In this document: piece after piece, positions 45,050 to 52,428 of the stretch
Position numbering within the stretch: position 1 is the first letter of the stretch
Layout: each line of letters begins with the position of its first letter
Notes under the pieces: model-generated
What the model saw: only the letters and a program-made list of their open reading frames with translations
Database searches by the model: none
Told to the model about the DNA's origin: nothing
Translations under genes and position numbers: made by a program
NCBI RefSeq assembly: GCF_040655735.1
Contig: NZ_JBFAKK010000003.1
Coordinates: forward strand, 372,001 to 436,000
Reading direction: 5' to 3'
DNA from: Phytomonospora sp040655735
GTDB lineage: Bacteria > Actinomycetota > Actinomycetes > Mycobacteriales > Micromonosporaceae
Length of the DNA: 64,000 bases

Positions 45050-45799
45050 CTACATCATCAGCATGGGGACGGCGATGACCAGCGCGATCACGCCGGCGCC
45101 GATGAGCAGCCAGATGTGCTGGGGCCGGGGGCGCTGCCGGTGGCGCAGGCCGAGGTAGACGCTGGCGATGGGCAACCCGATGAAGGGGCCGAGGAAGACG
45201 CAGACCAGCGCCAGCGGACGCAGCGCGAGAGCCGCGCCGTCGTCGCCGTCCCCGGCGGCGCCGAGGATCAGCCGCGCGCCGACCACGGCGAGCAGTCCGC
45301 AGGCGGCGCCGATGAGGGCCATGAGACCCAGGACGTACTTCGGGGGCGGGAACTCCAACTGGCCGCGGCGGGCCAGCGCGAGCGTGCGGCGGGCGCGGGC
45401 GAGGAGCACGGCCGGGTCGGGGACCTTGGGCGGCTTGGGCTTGCGGGGACGCGAAGGGCGCGCGCCGATCGCGGTCAGCGGGCTGTCGCTGTCGGGGACG
45501 TCGCGAAGGCGCGGCGGGATCCGGCCGGAGCCGACGTAGCCGAGCAGGTCGCGCCAGAGCCCGGCGGCGGCGCCGTCCACCTCGTCGACGGTCACCGCGG
45601 TCTCCCCGGCGGTCTTCTGTGCGGCGTCGCGGGCGGCCATGGCCTCCGACACGCGCTGCCGGATGGTGGCGATCTCGCCCCGGTGCTGGCGGTGGAGGAC
45701 CTCGTGGCGGTCGCGCTGGGAGGACAGCGTGCGCGACAGCGTCGTCGTGGCCGCCTTGTAGGCGTCCCGGGCGCTCTGTTGTGGACGGTCAGCCGGCAT
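45050..45799 (-). CDS. Membrane protein of the FtsK-like operon, unknown function
   Basis: A 249-residue protein. The first 75 residues are a charged helix likely to form a coiled coil (SSQRDRHEVLHRQHRGEIAT). A basic Pro/Lys linker (RPRKPKPPKVPDP) follows, and then three hydrophobic segments (YVLGLMALIGAACGLLAVVG, LALVCVFLGPFIGLPIASVY, IWLLIGAGVIALVIAVPMLM). ATG 45799 overlaps the end of the FtsK-like gene by 11 bases. It has no recognised domain. It could anchor the ATPase to the membrane or form part of a pore. Confidence 0.7.
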   Translation of the reverse strand: MPADRPQQSARDAYKAATTTLSRTLSSQRDRHEVLHRQHRGEIATIRQRVSEAMAARDAAQKTAGETAVTVDEVDGAAAGLWRDLLGYVGSGRIPPRLRDVPDSDSPLTAIGARPSRPRKPKPPKVPDPAVLLARARRTLALARRGQLEFPPPKYVLGLMALIGAACGLLAVVGARLILGAAGDGDDGAALALRPLALVCVFLGPFIGLPIASVYLGLRHRQRPRPQHIWLLIGAGVIALVIAVPMLMM

Positions 45800-48440
45800 G
45801 CGTCTCTCCCAGCAGCATCGACCCGCGAGGGGTGGTGGCCTCGCTCGTGTCGTACGGGATCACCACCTCGGGGTGCCGGTGCACCGCGCGGTCGAAGAAC
45901 AGTCCGCGCCGGGGACGCGGGTACCACGGCGGGCCGCCGGGGGTGGGAGACAGCGGCGCCAGCTCAGGGCCGTGCACGTCGAGGGCGAGCCAGGCGTCGA
46001 TCGAGTCGAAGCGCGCTGCGAAGCCGCCGAGGTCCTCGCGCAGACGCGGCACCGAGCGCCACCAGCCGAGGGTGTGGATCTTGCGTTCGGGACCGGTCAG
46101 CAGCAGCTGCCGGAAGCGTTCCTTGGCCACCGCGTCCATCGAGCCGCTGCCGGCGTCGACGGCGTAGAGCAGCACCAGGTGCGGGTCGGCCGAACCGGAC
46201 TCGGCCGACAACTCGCCGATCACGTCGGAGAGTCTGTTGTGGACCTCGGTGTTCATGCCCATCGAGGTCAGCGTCATCGACAGCCGGTCGGCGGCCATCC
46301 GCGCGTCGGGATCCGGGCAGCACAGCGTGAAGCGGGCCGTGCCCTGCTGCGCAACGGTGATCGCGGCCGAGGCCAGGATGTCGCAGGCCTCCTCGGTGCG
46401 GGTGCCCAGGACGGCGAGGTTGCGGCCGACGGTGCGGGTCAGGCGCAGCCGCGCCGAGCGGGTGGTCACGTCGATGGTCTGTCCGAGCAGTGCGGTCGGG
46501 ACGTTCCCGCCGAAGTCGACGGCGTCCGACAGCTTCGGCACGTGGTCGCCGTCGAAGAGCCGCGGCTCGTCGTTGTCGACCGGGCGGGCGTTCCACAGCC
46601 GCTGCTGAAGCGGGTCCCAGGCGGTGCGGTTGCTGGCGTCGGGGACGCGCACGACCTTGTTGGCGCTGGTGACACCGGAGTCGGAGTTCACCACGGCGTG
46701 GTAGCGGGGGATCTCGTCGGCGGCGGTGTTGGTCTCGGCGAGGATCCGGCGCGCCTTGGGCAGCGCCACGCGCAGGGTGAACTGGGCGACCAGCGCCGGG
46801 CGTCCCCACAGGGCCTCGATGCCGGCCACGTCCTGGCTGGCCAGGACCAGGTGGATGCCCTGCGAGCGGCCGCGGCGGGCGAGGTCCTCAAGGAGGCCGA
46901 CAGCCTCGTTGCTGACGGTGTCGCGGCCGTCGAGGAGCACCTGGAACTCGTCGATGATCGCCACGATGCGCGGCCAGCGCCCGCCGGGATCCTGGTGGCG
47001 CAGCTCTTCGAGCTTGGTGGCCTCGTGCTGCTTGGCGGCCTCGGCCCGGCGGCGCAGCTCGTCGCGCAGGTGCCGCAGCAGGGCGAGGCCGAACTCGCGG
47101 TCGTCGTTGATGTTCACGCCGACCAGCCGCACGTGCGGCAGCCAGCTCGGGTCGCGGCGGCCCTTGGCGAAACGCGCGAAGGACACGCCCTCCTTGAAGT
47201 CGAGGAGGTAGAGCGCCAGCTCCTCGGGCCCGTATCGGGCGGTGAGCGCGCCGATCCAGGCGTACAGGAGGTTCGTCTTGCCGGCGCCCGACGGCCCGCC
47301 GATGAGCGCGTGCGGAGGGTTGTCGCCGAGGGTCACGTCGATCAGGCGGCCCTCCGCGCCCTCGCCGATCGGCGCGGTCAGCCCCGACGCCGAGGAGAAG
47401 GTCCACAGGTCGGCGTCGTCGTCGGGCAGCAGGTCGCCGAACACGGCCGGCTCGGGACCGGCCGCGACGCGCTCGGCGATGGCCCGGCAGGTCGCGGTGA
47501 CCAGGGAGGCCGGGGGCGGCGGGTCGAGGCGCACGTCGAAGTCGGCGGTCATCGTGGTGCGGTGGTCCTCGATGATCTCGATGTCGTTGCCGGTCAGCGC
47601 CGCCGGATCACCCTGGATGATGACGTGGACGCCGCAGGCGACGCCCGCGCGCAGGATCCGCGCGAGCTGCGCGCGCTGCTTGCCGGTCCAGTCCTCCTGG
47701 CCGCTGTCGTCGAGGAGGACGGCGACCCGCCAGGGCTCCGGCCTGCGCCCGGTGCCCAGCGCCAGGTCGCGCAGGGAGCCGTACTCGCCGGCCAGGACGG
47801 TCTCGTTGATTCGGCGGACCTGCTCGACCAGCTCGTCGAGCATGTCGGACAGCCCGTTGGGGCCGACGAAACTGAGCAGCCCGGCCGGTGCGAGCGGCGC
47901 CAGCCCGGCGAGGCTCCCGCCCAGGCGCTCGGGGTCGTAGACGGTCAGGTGCACCGAGCCCGGCGGAGTCATGCCGAGGGTGCGCAGGAGCAGGCCGGGA
48001 AGCAGCCCGGCCGGATCGGTGCGGCACACCAGGTGCGCCTGGTCGAGCAGGGGGACCAGGGCGGGCGGCTCGCCGGGCGCCTCGATCTCCCCGATGCGCA
48101 GCAGTCCGGGGACGGTGCCGCGCGCCAGCGGCGTCGGATGCCAGTCCTCCCAAGGGCTTCCGGCCGCACCCGCGGCGTACTCCGAGGCCAGACCGGAAAG
48201 CCTGGCGAGGGTCGCCGACATAGCCTGGGCGGCGCGGTCGTCGAGTTCGGCGCCGCGCTCGCGGTGGGCGGCGGCCAGCCGGGTCTGCTCGTCCTTGCCG
48301 GCCTCCAGGATGTTGCGGGCGTTCTCGGCGGCGTAGGCGGCCTCGGCGAGCGCGTGCTCGTGGAGCGCTCGGGCGGCGTCCTTGGCGGTGGCCAGATCGC
48401 GGCTGACCGTGTCGGCGAGAACCGTGCGCCAGCCGCCCAT
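45789..48440 (-). CDS. FtsK/SpoIIIE-HerA-like ATPase of an uncharacterised operon
   Basis: An 883-residue protein without membrane helices. Residues 1-90 are a helical region rich in Ala and Glu. A first, degenerate domain has LLRIGEIEAPGEPPALVP and no P-loop. The central FtsK-type motor has Walker A GGPSGAGKTNLL (K388), LLDFKEGVSF, and Walker B PRIVAIIDEFQVLL (D497, E498) followed by ARRGRSQGIHLVLASQ. A third domain resembles a motor fold but without catalytic residues (VGRNLAVLGTRTEEA). The three-domain layout recalls EccC of type VII secretion, but the usual N-terminal helices are missing and may be supplied by the next gene. Confidence 0.8.
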   Translation of the reverse strand: MGGWRTVLADTVSRDLATAKDAARALHEHALAEAAYAAENARNILEAGKDEQTRLAAAHRERGAELDDRAAQAMSATLARLSGLASEYAAGAAGSPWEDWHPTPLARGTVPGLLRIGEIEAPGEPPALVPLLDQAHLVCRTDPAGLLPGLLLRTLGMTPPGSVHLTVYDPERLGGSLAGLAPLAPAGLLSFVGPNGLSDMLDELVEQVRRINETVLAGEYGSLRDLALGTGRRPEPWRVAVLLDDSGQEDWTGKQRAQLARILRAGVACGVHVIIQGDPAALTGNDIEIIEDHRTTMTADFDVRLDPPPPASLVTATCRAIAERVAAGPEPAVFGDLLPDDDADLWTFSSASGLTAPIGEGAEGRLIDVTLGDNPPHALIGGPSGAGKTNLLYAWIGALTARYGPEELALYLLDFKEGVSFARFAKGRRDPSWLPHVRLVGVNINDDREFGLALLRHLRDELRRRAEAAKQHEATKLEELRHQDPGGRWPRIVAIIDEFQVLLDGRDTVSNEAVGLLEDLARRGRSQGIHLVLASQDVAGIEALWGRPALVAQFTLRVALPKARRILAETNTAADEIPRYHAVVNSDSGVTSANKVVRVPDASNRTAWDPLQQRLWNARPVDNDEPRLFDGDHVPKLSDAVDFGGNVPTALLGQTIDVTTRSARLRLTRTVGRNLAVLGTRTEEACDILASAAITVAQQGTARFTLCCPDPDARMAADRLSMTLTSMGMNTEVHNRLSDVIGELSAESGSADPHLVLLYAVDAGSGSMDAVAKERFRQLLLTGPERKIHTLGWWRSVPRLREDLGGFAARFDSIDAWLALDVHGPELAPLSPTPGGPPWYPRPRRGLFFDRAVHRHPEVVIPYDTSEATTPRGSMLLGETHAG

Positions 48441-49222
48441 CAGTCCTTCTTCCCTCGTGCCTTGATCAGTGCCGCGACGAGTACCGGGCCCATCGCGGCG
48501 ATGTCGACCGGGTTGCGTTCGGGCGGCTGCGCGACGTGGCAGGCGGCGGCCAGTTCGACCTCCCCGGCCTTGTCGTCGAGGCCGGGCAGGATGCTCTTGA
48601 CGGGGTCGCGGGTCTTGGCGCGCAGTCTGTCCATGGTGGACGCCGTCGGCGTCTCCCCGAGCATCTCACCGGCCAGCACACGGATCTGGGGCCACGTGAG
48701 GGCGGGCAGGCGGATTCCGACAGCGGGGTCGGTCGCCTGTAGTTCGCGCCGGTACTGGTTGCGGTCGCCGCTGCCGGCGACCTTGACCAAGGTCTCGAAC
48801 AGGGGCGTCAGTTCGGTGTGCCTGATCTCGCCCTCGGGGTCGGCCTTGCCGTCGTCGTCGGCCTGGGTGATCTCGTCGACGCGCGTCAGCCACCACGAGC
48901 GCTTCCCGCCGGGGGCGGGCGAGGCCGGGGCCGAGCCGGGGATCACGACCTCGCCCTTGTCGCCGCCAGGGGCCAGGCCGATGGCGACGAGGTAGTCGTC
49001 GAGGTGCTCGGACGCGGCGATGAGCTGGGTGATCGCGCGGTCCAGGTGGGTCTGCGCGCGTGAGATCTCGGGGAGTCCGGCGGGTTCGACAGACTCGGTG
49101 AGGGCCTGGGCGAGGATCCCTCGCGCTTCGTCGAAACGGGCCGCGGCCTGGGCCGTGCCGCCCAGGGGCAGCTCGGCGGCGGCGGTGCGTACCGCCTGGC
49201 CGAGGTCGGTTATCGACGCCAT
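48440..49222 (-). CDS. Helical protein of the FtsK-like operon, unknown function
   Basis: A 260-residue protein. The N-terminal 110 residues are helical (ITDLGQAVRTAAAELPLGG, then THLDRAITQLIAASEHLDDY), a short Pro/Gly linker follows, and a C-terminal half contains RSWWLTRVDEITQ and IRLPALTWPQIRVLAGEML. The final third has a conserved-looking ACHVAQPPERNPVDIAAMG. ATG 49222 lies five bases after the upstream stop; the stop shares its end with the FtsK-like start. There is no known domain and no signal peptide. It is a candidate adaptor or substrate partner of the ATPase. Confidence 0.65.
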   Translation of the reverse strand: MASITDLGQAVRTAAAELPLGGTAQAAARFDEARGILAQALTESVEPAGLPEISRAQTHLDRAITQLIAASEHLDDYLVAIGLAPGGDKGEVVIPGSAPASPAPGGKRSWWLTRVDEITQADDDGKADPEGEIRHTELTPLFETLVKVAGSGDRNQYRRELQATDPAVGIRLPALTWPQIRVLAGEMLGETPTASTMDRLRAKTRDPVKSILPGLDDKAGEVELAAACHVAQPPERNPVDIAAMGPVLVAALIKARGKKD

Positions 49223-49227
49223 GAGGG

Positions 49228-49494
49228 CTACAGGGTCGCCGCGTAGGATTGGGCCTGCTCGGCCGCCGCGAGGGTGGCCGCCATGCACTGTTCGAGTTCG
49301 GCGCCGGCCTGCGCCAGCGCCGCCTGGGCGGACTCCACCGACTGGTGCTGGCTGCCCTGGAGGATCGCACCGAGGACCTGCTGCGCGCCCTGCAACTTCT
49401 CGCCGGCGATCTTGATGGCCTCCTGGCCGTCGGAGACCTGCTGCATCGCGGCGGCGATAGCCGCCTTGAGTTCGGCCACGCTGATACTGGTCAC
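49228..49494 (-). CDS. Small helical protein heading the FtsK-like operon
   Basis: An 88-residue Ala/Gln-rich protein that would form two long helices around a short turn (ILQGSQHQSVE): SVAELKAAIAAAMQQVSDGQ, then AQAALAQAGAELEQCMAATL. Size and helix-turn-helix layout resemble WXG100 proteins, but the W-X-G is replaced by LQGSQ. GTG 49494 has GACAAT six bases upstream, indicating a leaderless message and the operon promoter. ATG 49515 is an alternative. Its first position before an FtsK-like motor is suggestive of a secreted or assembled component, unproven. Confidence 0.6.
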   Translation of the reverse strand: MTSISVAELKAAIAAAMQQVSDGQEAIKIAGEKLQGAQQVLGAILQGSQHQSVESAQAALAQAGAELEQCMAATLAAAEQAQSYAATL

Positions 49495-49632
49495 CGGCCC
49501 ATTGTCACCGATCATGCGGGGAAACCGTGTATCCATTCCGACAGCGCGTCCAACTGTCACATCTCTGACATAGGACTTGTGTACACGAGTACTCGACACT
49601 CGACAGTGCAATGTGGACTGTCCAGGCGGGAG

Positions 49633-50079
49633 TCACGCCTGGCGAGGGCCCCGGTAGGGGAGGGTCTGGCGGTACACGACGTTGGTCGTGGTGCTCCCCA
49701 GAAGGGCCAGTTCGCCCATCAGATCCTCAAGGTGCGGCATTGAGGTTGCGGACACTTTCAGGACATAGCAATCCTCGCCGGTGGTCCGCAGGCACTCCAG
49801 GATCTCGGTGCGCTCGGCGAGCAGCCGGTGCAGCGGCTCGTGCCGGTTGCCGGGGAACTTCAGGCGCACCACCGCCAGCACCGGGAAGCCCGCCTTCGAC
49901 AGGTCCACCTCGGCGCGGTAGCCGGTGATCACGCCGGACTCCTCCAGTCGCCGCACCCGCTCGGTCGCCGCGGAGGCGCTCAGGTTCACCCGCCGGCCCA
50001 GCTCGGTCAGCGAGATCCGGCCCTGCTCCTGGAGGGCGTTGAGGATCGCCCAGTCGGTCGCGTCGAGATTCCCGGTCAT
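49633..50079 (-). CDS. Lrp/AsnC-family transcriptional regulator
   Basis: A 148-residue regulator. The N-terminal winged helix is LDATDWAILNALQEQGRISLTELGRRVNLS in the family pattern, followed by the RVRRLEESGVITGYRAEVD hinge. A RAM ligand-binding domain with LECLRTTGEDCYVLKVSA completes it. It binds DNA in amino-acid-responsive oligomers. ATG 50079. It is divergent from the F420-type oxidoreductase gene with 92 bases between, so it may control that pair. Confidence 0.92.
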   Translation of the reverse strand: MTGNLDATDWAILNALQEQGRISLTELGRRVNLSASAATERVRRLEESGVITGYRAEVDLSKAGFPVLAVVRLKFPGNRHEPLHRLLAERTEILECLRTTGEDCYVLKVSATSMPHLEDLMGELALLGSTTTNVVYRQTLPYRGPRQA

Positions 50080-50171
50080 CGTGCGAATCTACGCCGCATT
50101 CCCCGGCCTTCGCCCCCGGGAGCAGGGCGAAGTCCCTTCCGGTCGTGGATCTTCGCGGATAGCCTTGACCA

Positions 50172-51020
50172 GTGCGTATAGGAGTGAACGTGCCCAACTT
50201 CGGGCCAGGCGCCGACCCGGAGATGATCCGGGACTGGGCGCAGACCGTGGAGGGCCTCGGTTTCGATCTGCTCATGGTCTCCGACCATGTCGCGATCACG
50301 TCCGACGTGGCCCGGCAGTACCCCGCGCCGTTCTACGAGCCCTTCACGGCGCTGTCCTGGCTGGCCGGGATCACCCGGCGGGTCCAGCTCGGCACGACCG
50401 TGCTGATCATGCCGTACCGCCACCCCCTACTCGTGGCGCGGATGGCGGCCAACCTGGACCGGCTCGCCGGCGGGAGGCTCGTGCTCGGCGTCGGCGTCGG
50501 CTGGGCCAAGCAGGAGTTCGCCGCCCTCGACGTTCCCTTCGAGCGCCGGGGCAAGCTGACCGACGAGTACATCACCGCCGTCCGCGAGGCCTGGCGCGAC
50601 GAGGCCGACTACCCCGGAGCGGCCCGCATCCCCTTCTGGATCGGCGGGAACAGCGACGCCGGCATCCGCCGGGCCGTGCGCCTCGGCGACGCCTGGCACC
50701 CGCTGCGCAACACGATTCCCTGGCTCACCGAGGCCGTCGGGCGCCTCGCCGCCGAAGCCGAGGCCGCGGGTCGCGAGGCCCCCGCCTTCGTGCCCCGGAT
50801 CGTCCTGCACGTGACCGACCGGCCCCTCGGCGAGGACCGTCGCGCCGGTGAGGGCACCCCCGAGCAGATCCGGGCCGACCTGGCGAGCCTCGCCGCACTC
50901 GGCGCCGAGACGGTCGTCCTCGACCCCTTCGGCGGCGACCCCGAGGAGACGCTGCGGCCGACGGCCGCGTGGAAGGACCTGGCGGTCGTCGCCGCCCTAC
51001 GTCAAGGAGGAAACGAGTGA
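50172..51020 (+). CDS. LLM-class F420-dependent oxidoreductase
   Basis: A 282-residue TIM-barrel enzyme of the luciferase-like class. It begins VRIGVNVPNFGPGADPEMI, then LGFDLLMVSDHVA, RVQLGTTVLIMPYRHP and LVLGVGVGWAKQEF, which fit the F420-using branch. The substrate is unknown. GTG 50172 has TAGCCT six bases upstream, consistent with a leaderless start. The stop overlaps the next start (GTGA), so it is co-translated with the deaminase. Confidence 0.88.
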   Translation: MRIGVNVPNFGPGADPEMIRDWAQTVEGLGFDLLMVSDHVAITSDVARQYPAPFYEPFTALSWLAGITRRVQLGTTVLIMPYRHPLLVARMAANLDRLAGGRLVLGVGVGWAKQEFAALDVPFERRGKLTDEYITAVREAWRDEADYPGAARIPFWIGGNSDAGIRRAVRLGDAWHPLRNTIPWLTEAVGRLAAEAEAAGREAPAFVPRIVLHVTDRPLGEDRRAGEGTPEQIRADLASLAALGAETVVLDPFGGDPEETLRPTAAWKDLAVVAALRQGGNE

Positions 51021-51436
51021 ACACCGAACTGCTGCGCCGTGCCATCGCGCTGGCCGCCGAGGCCCGCGAGAAGGGCGACCCGCCCTTCGGGTCGCTGCTC
51101 GCCGCCGCCGACGGCACGATCCTGGCCGAGGAGCGCAACACCACCATCAGCGAAAGCGACATCAGCCTCCATCCCGAGCTGAAGCTCGCCGTGTGGGCCG
51201 CCCGCGAACTCGACCCCGCCACAGCCGCCGCCACGACCATGTACACCAGCTGCGAGCCCTGCGGGATGTGCGCCGGCGCGATCCAGCGCTCCGGCCTCGG
51301 CCGCGTCGTGTACGCCCTGTCCGGCGACCAGCTGGGAACGCTCAAGCCGCCGGTCGCCGCGGCGCCTGCCGTCGAGCTGGAAGGGCCGGCGCTGTTCGAC
51401 GAGGTGCGGGCGGTGGTGGAGGGGTACTACGCGTGA
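51017..51436 (+). CDS. Nucleoside/guanine deaminase-like protein
   Basis: A 139-residue zinc deaminase of the cytidine deaminase fold. The zinc site is HPE (in SLHPELKLAVWAAREL) plus TSCEPCGMCAG (P-C-x-x-C). Proline stands where most family members have alanine (H-A-E); the catalytic Glu is present. AAGGAGG precedes GTG 51017. The substrate could be guanine or another base; a tRNA-editing role is less likely given the sequence around the active site. Confidence 0.8.
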   Translation: MNTELLRRAIALAAEAREKGDPPFGSLLAAADGTILAEERNTTISESDISLHPELKLAVWAARELDPATAAATTMYTSCEPCGMCAGAIQRSGLGRVVYALSGDQLGTLKPPVAAAPAVELEGPALFDEVRAVVEGYYA

Positions 51437-51675
51437 CGGGGGTCGGGAGGCTCGGGTGAGGGGGCGTCGCCGCTGGGATCGTTGCCGTTGTCGGGGGCGA
51501 GTCGCTCGGCGAGTTCGAGGAGTTCGCGGCTGAGGGCGGCGGCCGGCGCCGCCTGGACGACCTTGATCTCGGCACCTCTCGACCCCTTGCTTCAGCAGGC
51601 TCAGCAGCGCGGCGGTGAACGCCGAGTTGCGTGCTCCGTCGGGAGCGTGGGCGAGCCGGGTCGCCGAGGTCGCGG
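51427..51675 (-). pseudogene. Decayed gene, possible caspase-domain fragment
   Basis: In one minus-strand frame RLAHAPDGARNSAFTAALLS (about 51585-51672) resembles the end of bacterial caspase-like (C14) domains, which often read APPGxxxTAFTxxLLxxLRxG. A frameshift near 51580 then leads to AEIKVVQAAPAAALSRELLE, ending at TAG 51427 inside the deaminase gene. No intact start is present. The 435-base gap after the deaminase is otherwise empty except for the hairpin at 51818. The domain assignment is tentative. Confidence 0.35.
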
Positions 51676-51817
51676 TGGACCTCGCCCGGTGCGGCAGCCG
51701 GGCGCTCACCCGTTCCTGTGCGGTCGTTCGTCCTGCGGCCGGAGGAGGGCGAGCAGCAGGGCCGCCGGGCTCAACTCCGGAAGTCCGCCCCCCGCCTCCC
51801 CGCCCCATCCCCGGACG

Positions 51818-51861
51818 CCGTCCGGCCCCTCCGCCAGCGAGGGAGCGGAGGGGCCGGACGG
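51818..51861. terminator. Perfect 17-bp hairpin after the small secreted protein gene
   Basis: CCGTCCGGCCCCTCCGC pairs without mismatch with its complement across a 10-base loop, starting 10 bases after the minus-strand stop at 51872. There is no T run; the position suggests a terminator or 3' stabilising structure. Confidence 0.65.
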
Positions 51862-51871
51862 CGCGGGAAGG

Positions 51872-52279
51872 CTACTGGTAGTTCTTCCAGGTCGCGTAGT
51901 CGCAGTAGCTCAGCGTCGTGCCGCCCTCGTTGGCCTTGCGCAGGCAGATCTTGAACTCGAAGTAGTTGCCCTCGGCGAGGTTGTGGGAGCCGCCCTCGGA
52001 GGCGCGGTTGGTGGCGCAGTTGCCGTTGCCGCCGACCCAGAACGAGTACTTGAAAAGGTTCTGGCTCACGTCGGTCACGCTCAGGTAGACACCCCAGCCG
52101 TCGGCCTCGATGTCGCAGATGGTCACGATGTCGCCGTACCACGAGACCTGCACGCGACCACCAGGGTCGCCGTCGTCGGTCTTCATTTCGTTGTCGGCGG
52201 CCATCGCGGGGCTGGCGATGGCGAAAGACATGAGTATGGCGGTGAACACCAAGGCGACTCGTGTCGCGATCTTCTTCAC
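51872..52279 (-). CDS. Small secreted cysteine-containing protein behind SARP-type boxes
   Basis: A 135-residue precursor. The signal peptide is MKKIATRVALVFTAILMSFA ending near SPAMAA, leaving about 107 residues with four cysteines (VTICDIEADGWG, GNCATN, FKICLRK, LSYCDYAT), enough for two disulfides. I recognise no family. GTG 52279 follows AAAGGAG. Upstream lie three CGTCTAC-type heptamers at 11-base spacing and a CATAAC -10 candidate. Direct position downstream of an AfsR-family gene parallels afsR-afsS, but this protein is unrelated to AfsS in being exported. Confidence 0.8.
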   Translation of the reverse strand: MKKIATRVALVFTAILMSFAIASPAMAADNEMKTDDGDPGGRVQVSWYGDIVTICDIEADGWGVYLSVTDVSQNLFKYSFWVGGNGNCATNRASEGGSHNLAEGNYFEFKICLRKANEGGTTLSYCDYATWKNYQ

Positions 52280-52385
52280 TGTCCGCTCCTTTCGGATGTC
52301 GGCCCGGCGCCGATTCCTCCGCCGATTCGCATCGGCGGTCTCCCATTGGTGATCGGGGAGTCGGGTCGAACGTTATGAACGAGCG

Positions 52386-52414
52386 GTAGATCCGATGTAG
52401 ACAATGCGTAGACG
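52386..52414 (-). promoter_or_regulatory. Triple SARP-type heptamer repeat before the secreted-protein gene
   Basis: Read on the minus strand: CGTCTAC (52414-52408), TGTCTAC (52403-52397), GATCTAC (52392-52386). The start-to-start distance is exactly 11 bases twice. Eight bases (CGCTCGTT) then lead to CATAAC, the likely -10 element. Heptamers at 11-base period, eight bases from -10, are the known arrangement for SARP activators. The nearest SARP gene ends 15 bases upstream. Confidence 0.8.
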
Positions 52415-52428
52415 GCCCGGATACCGCC

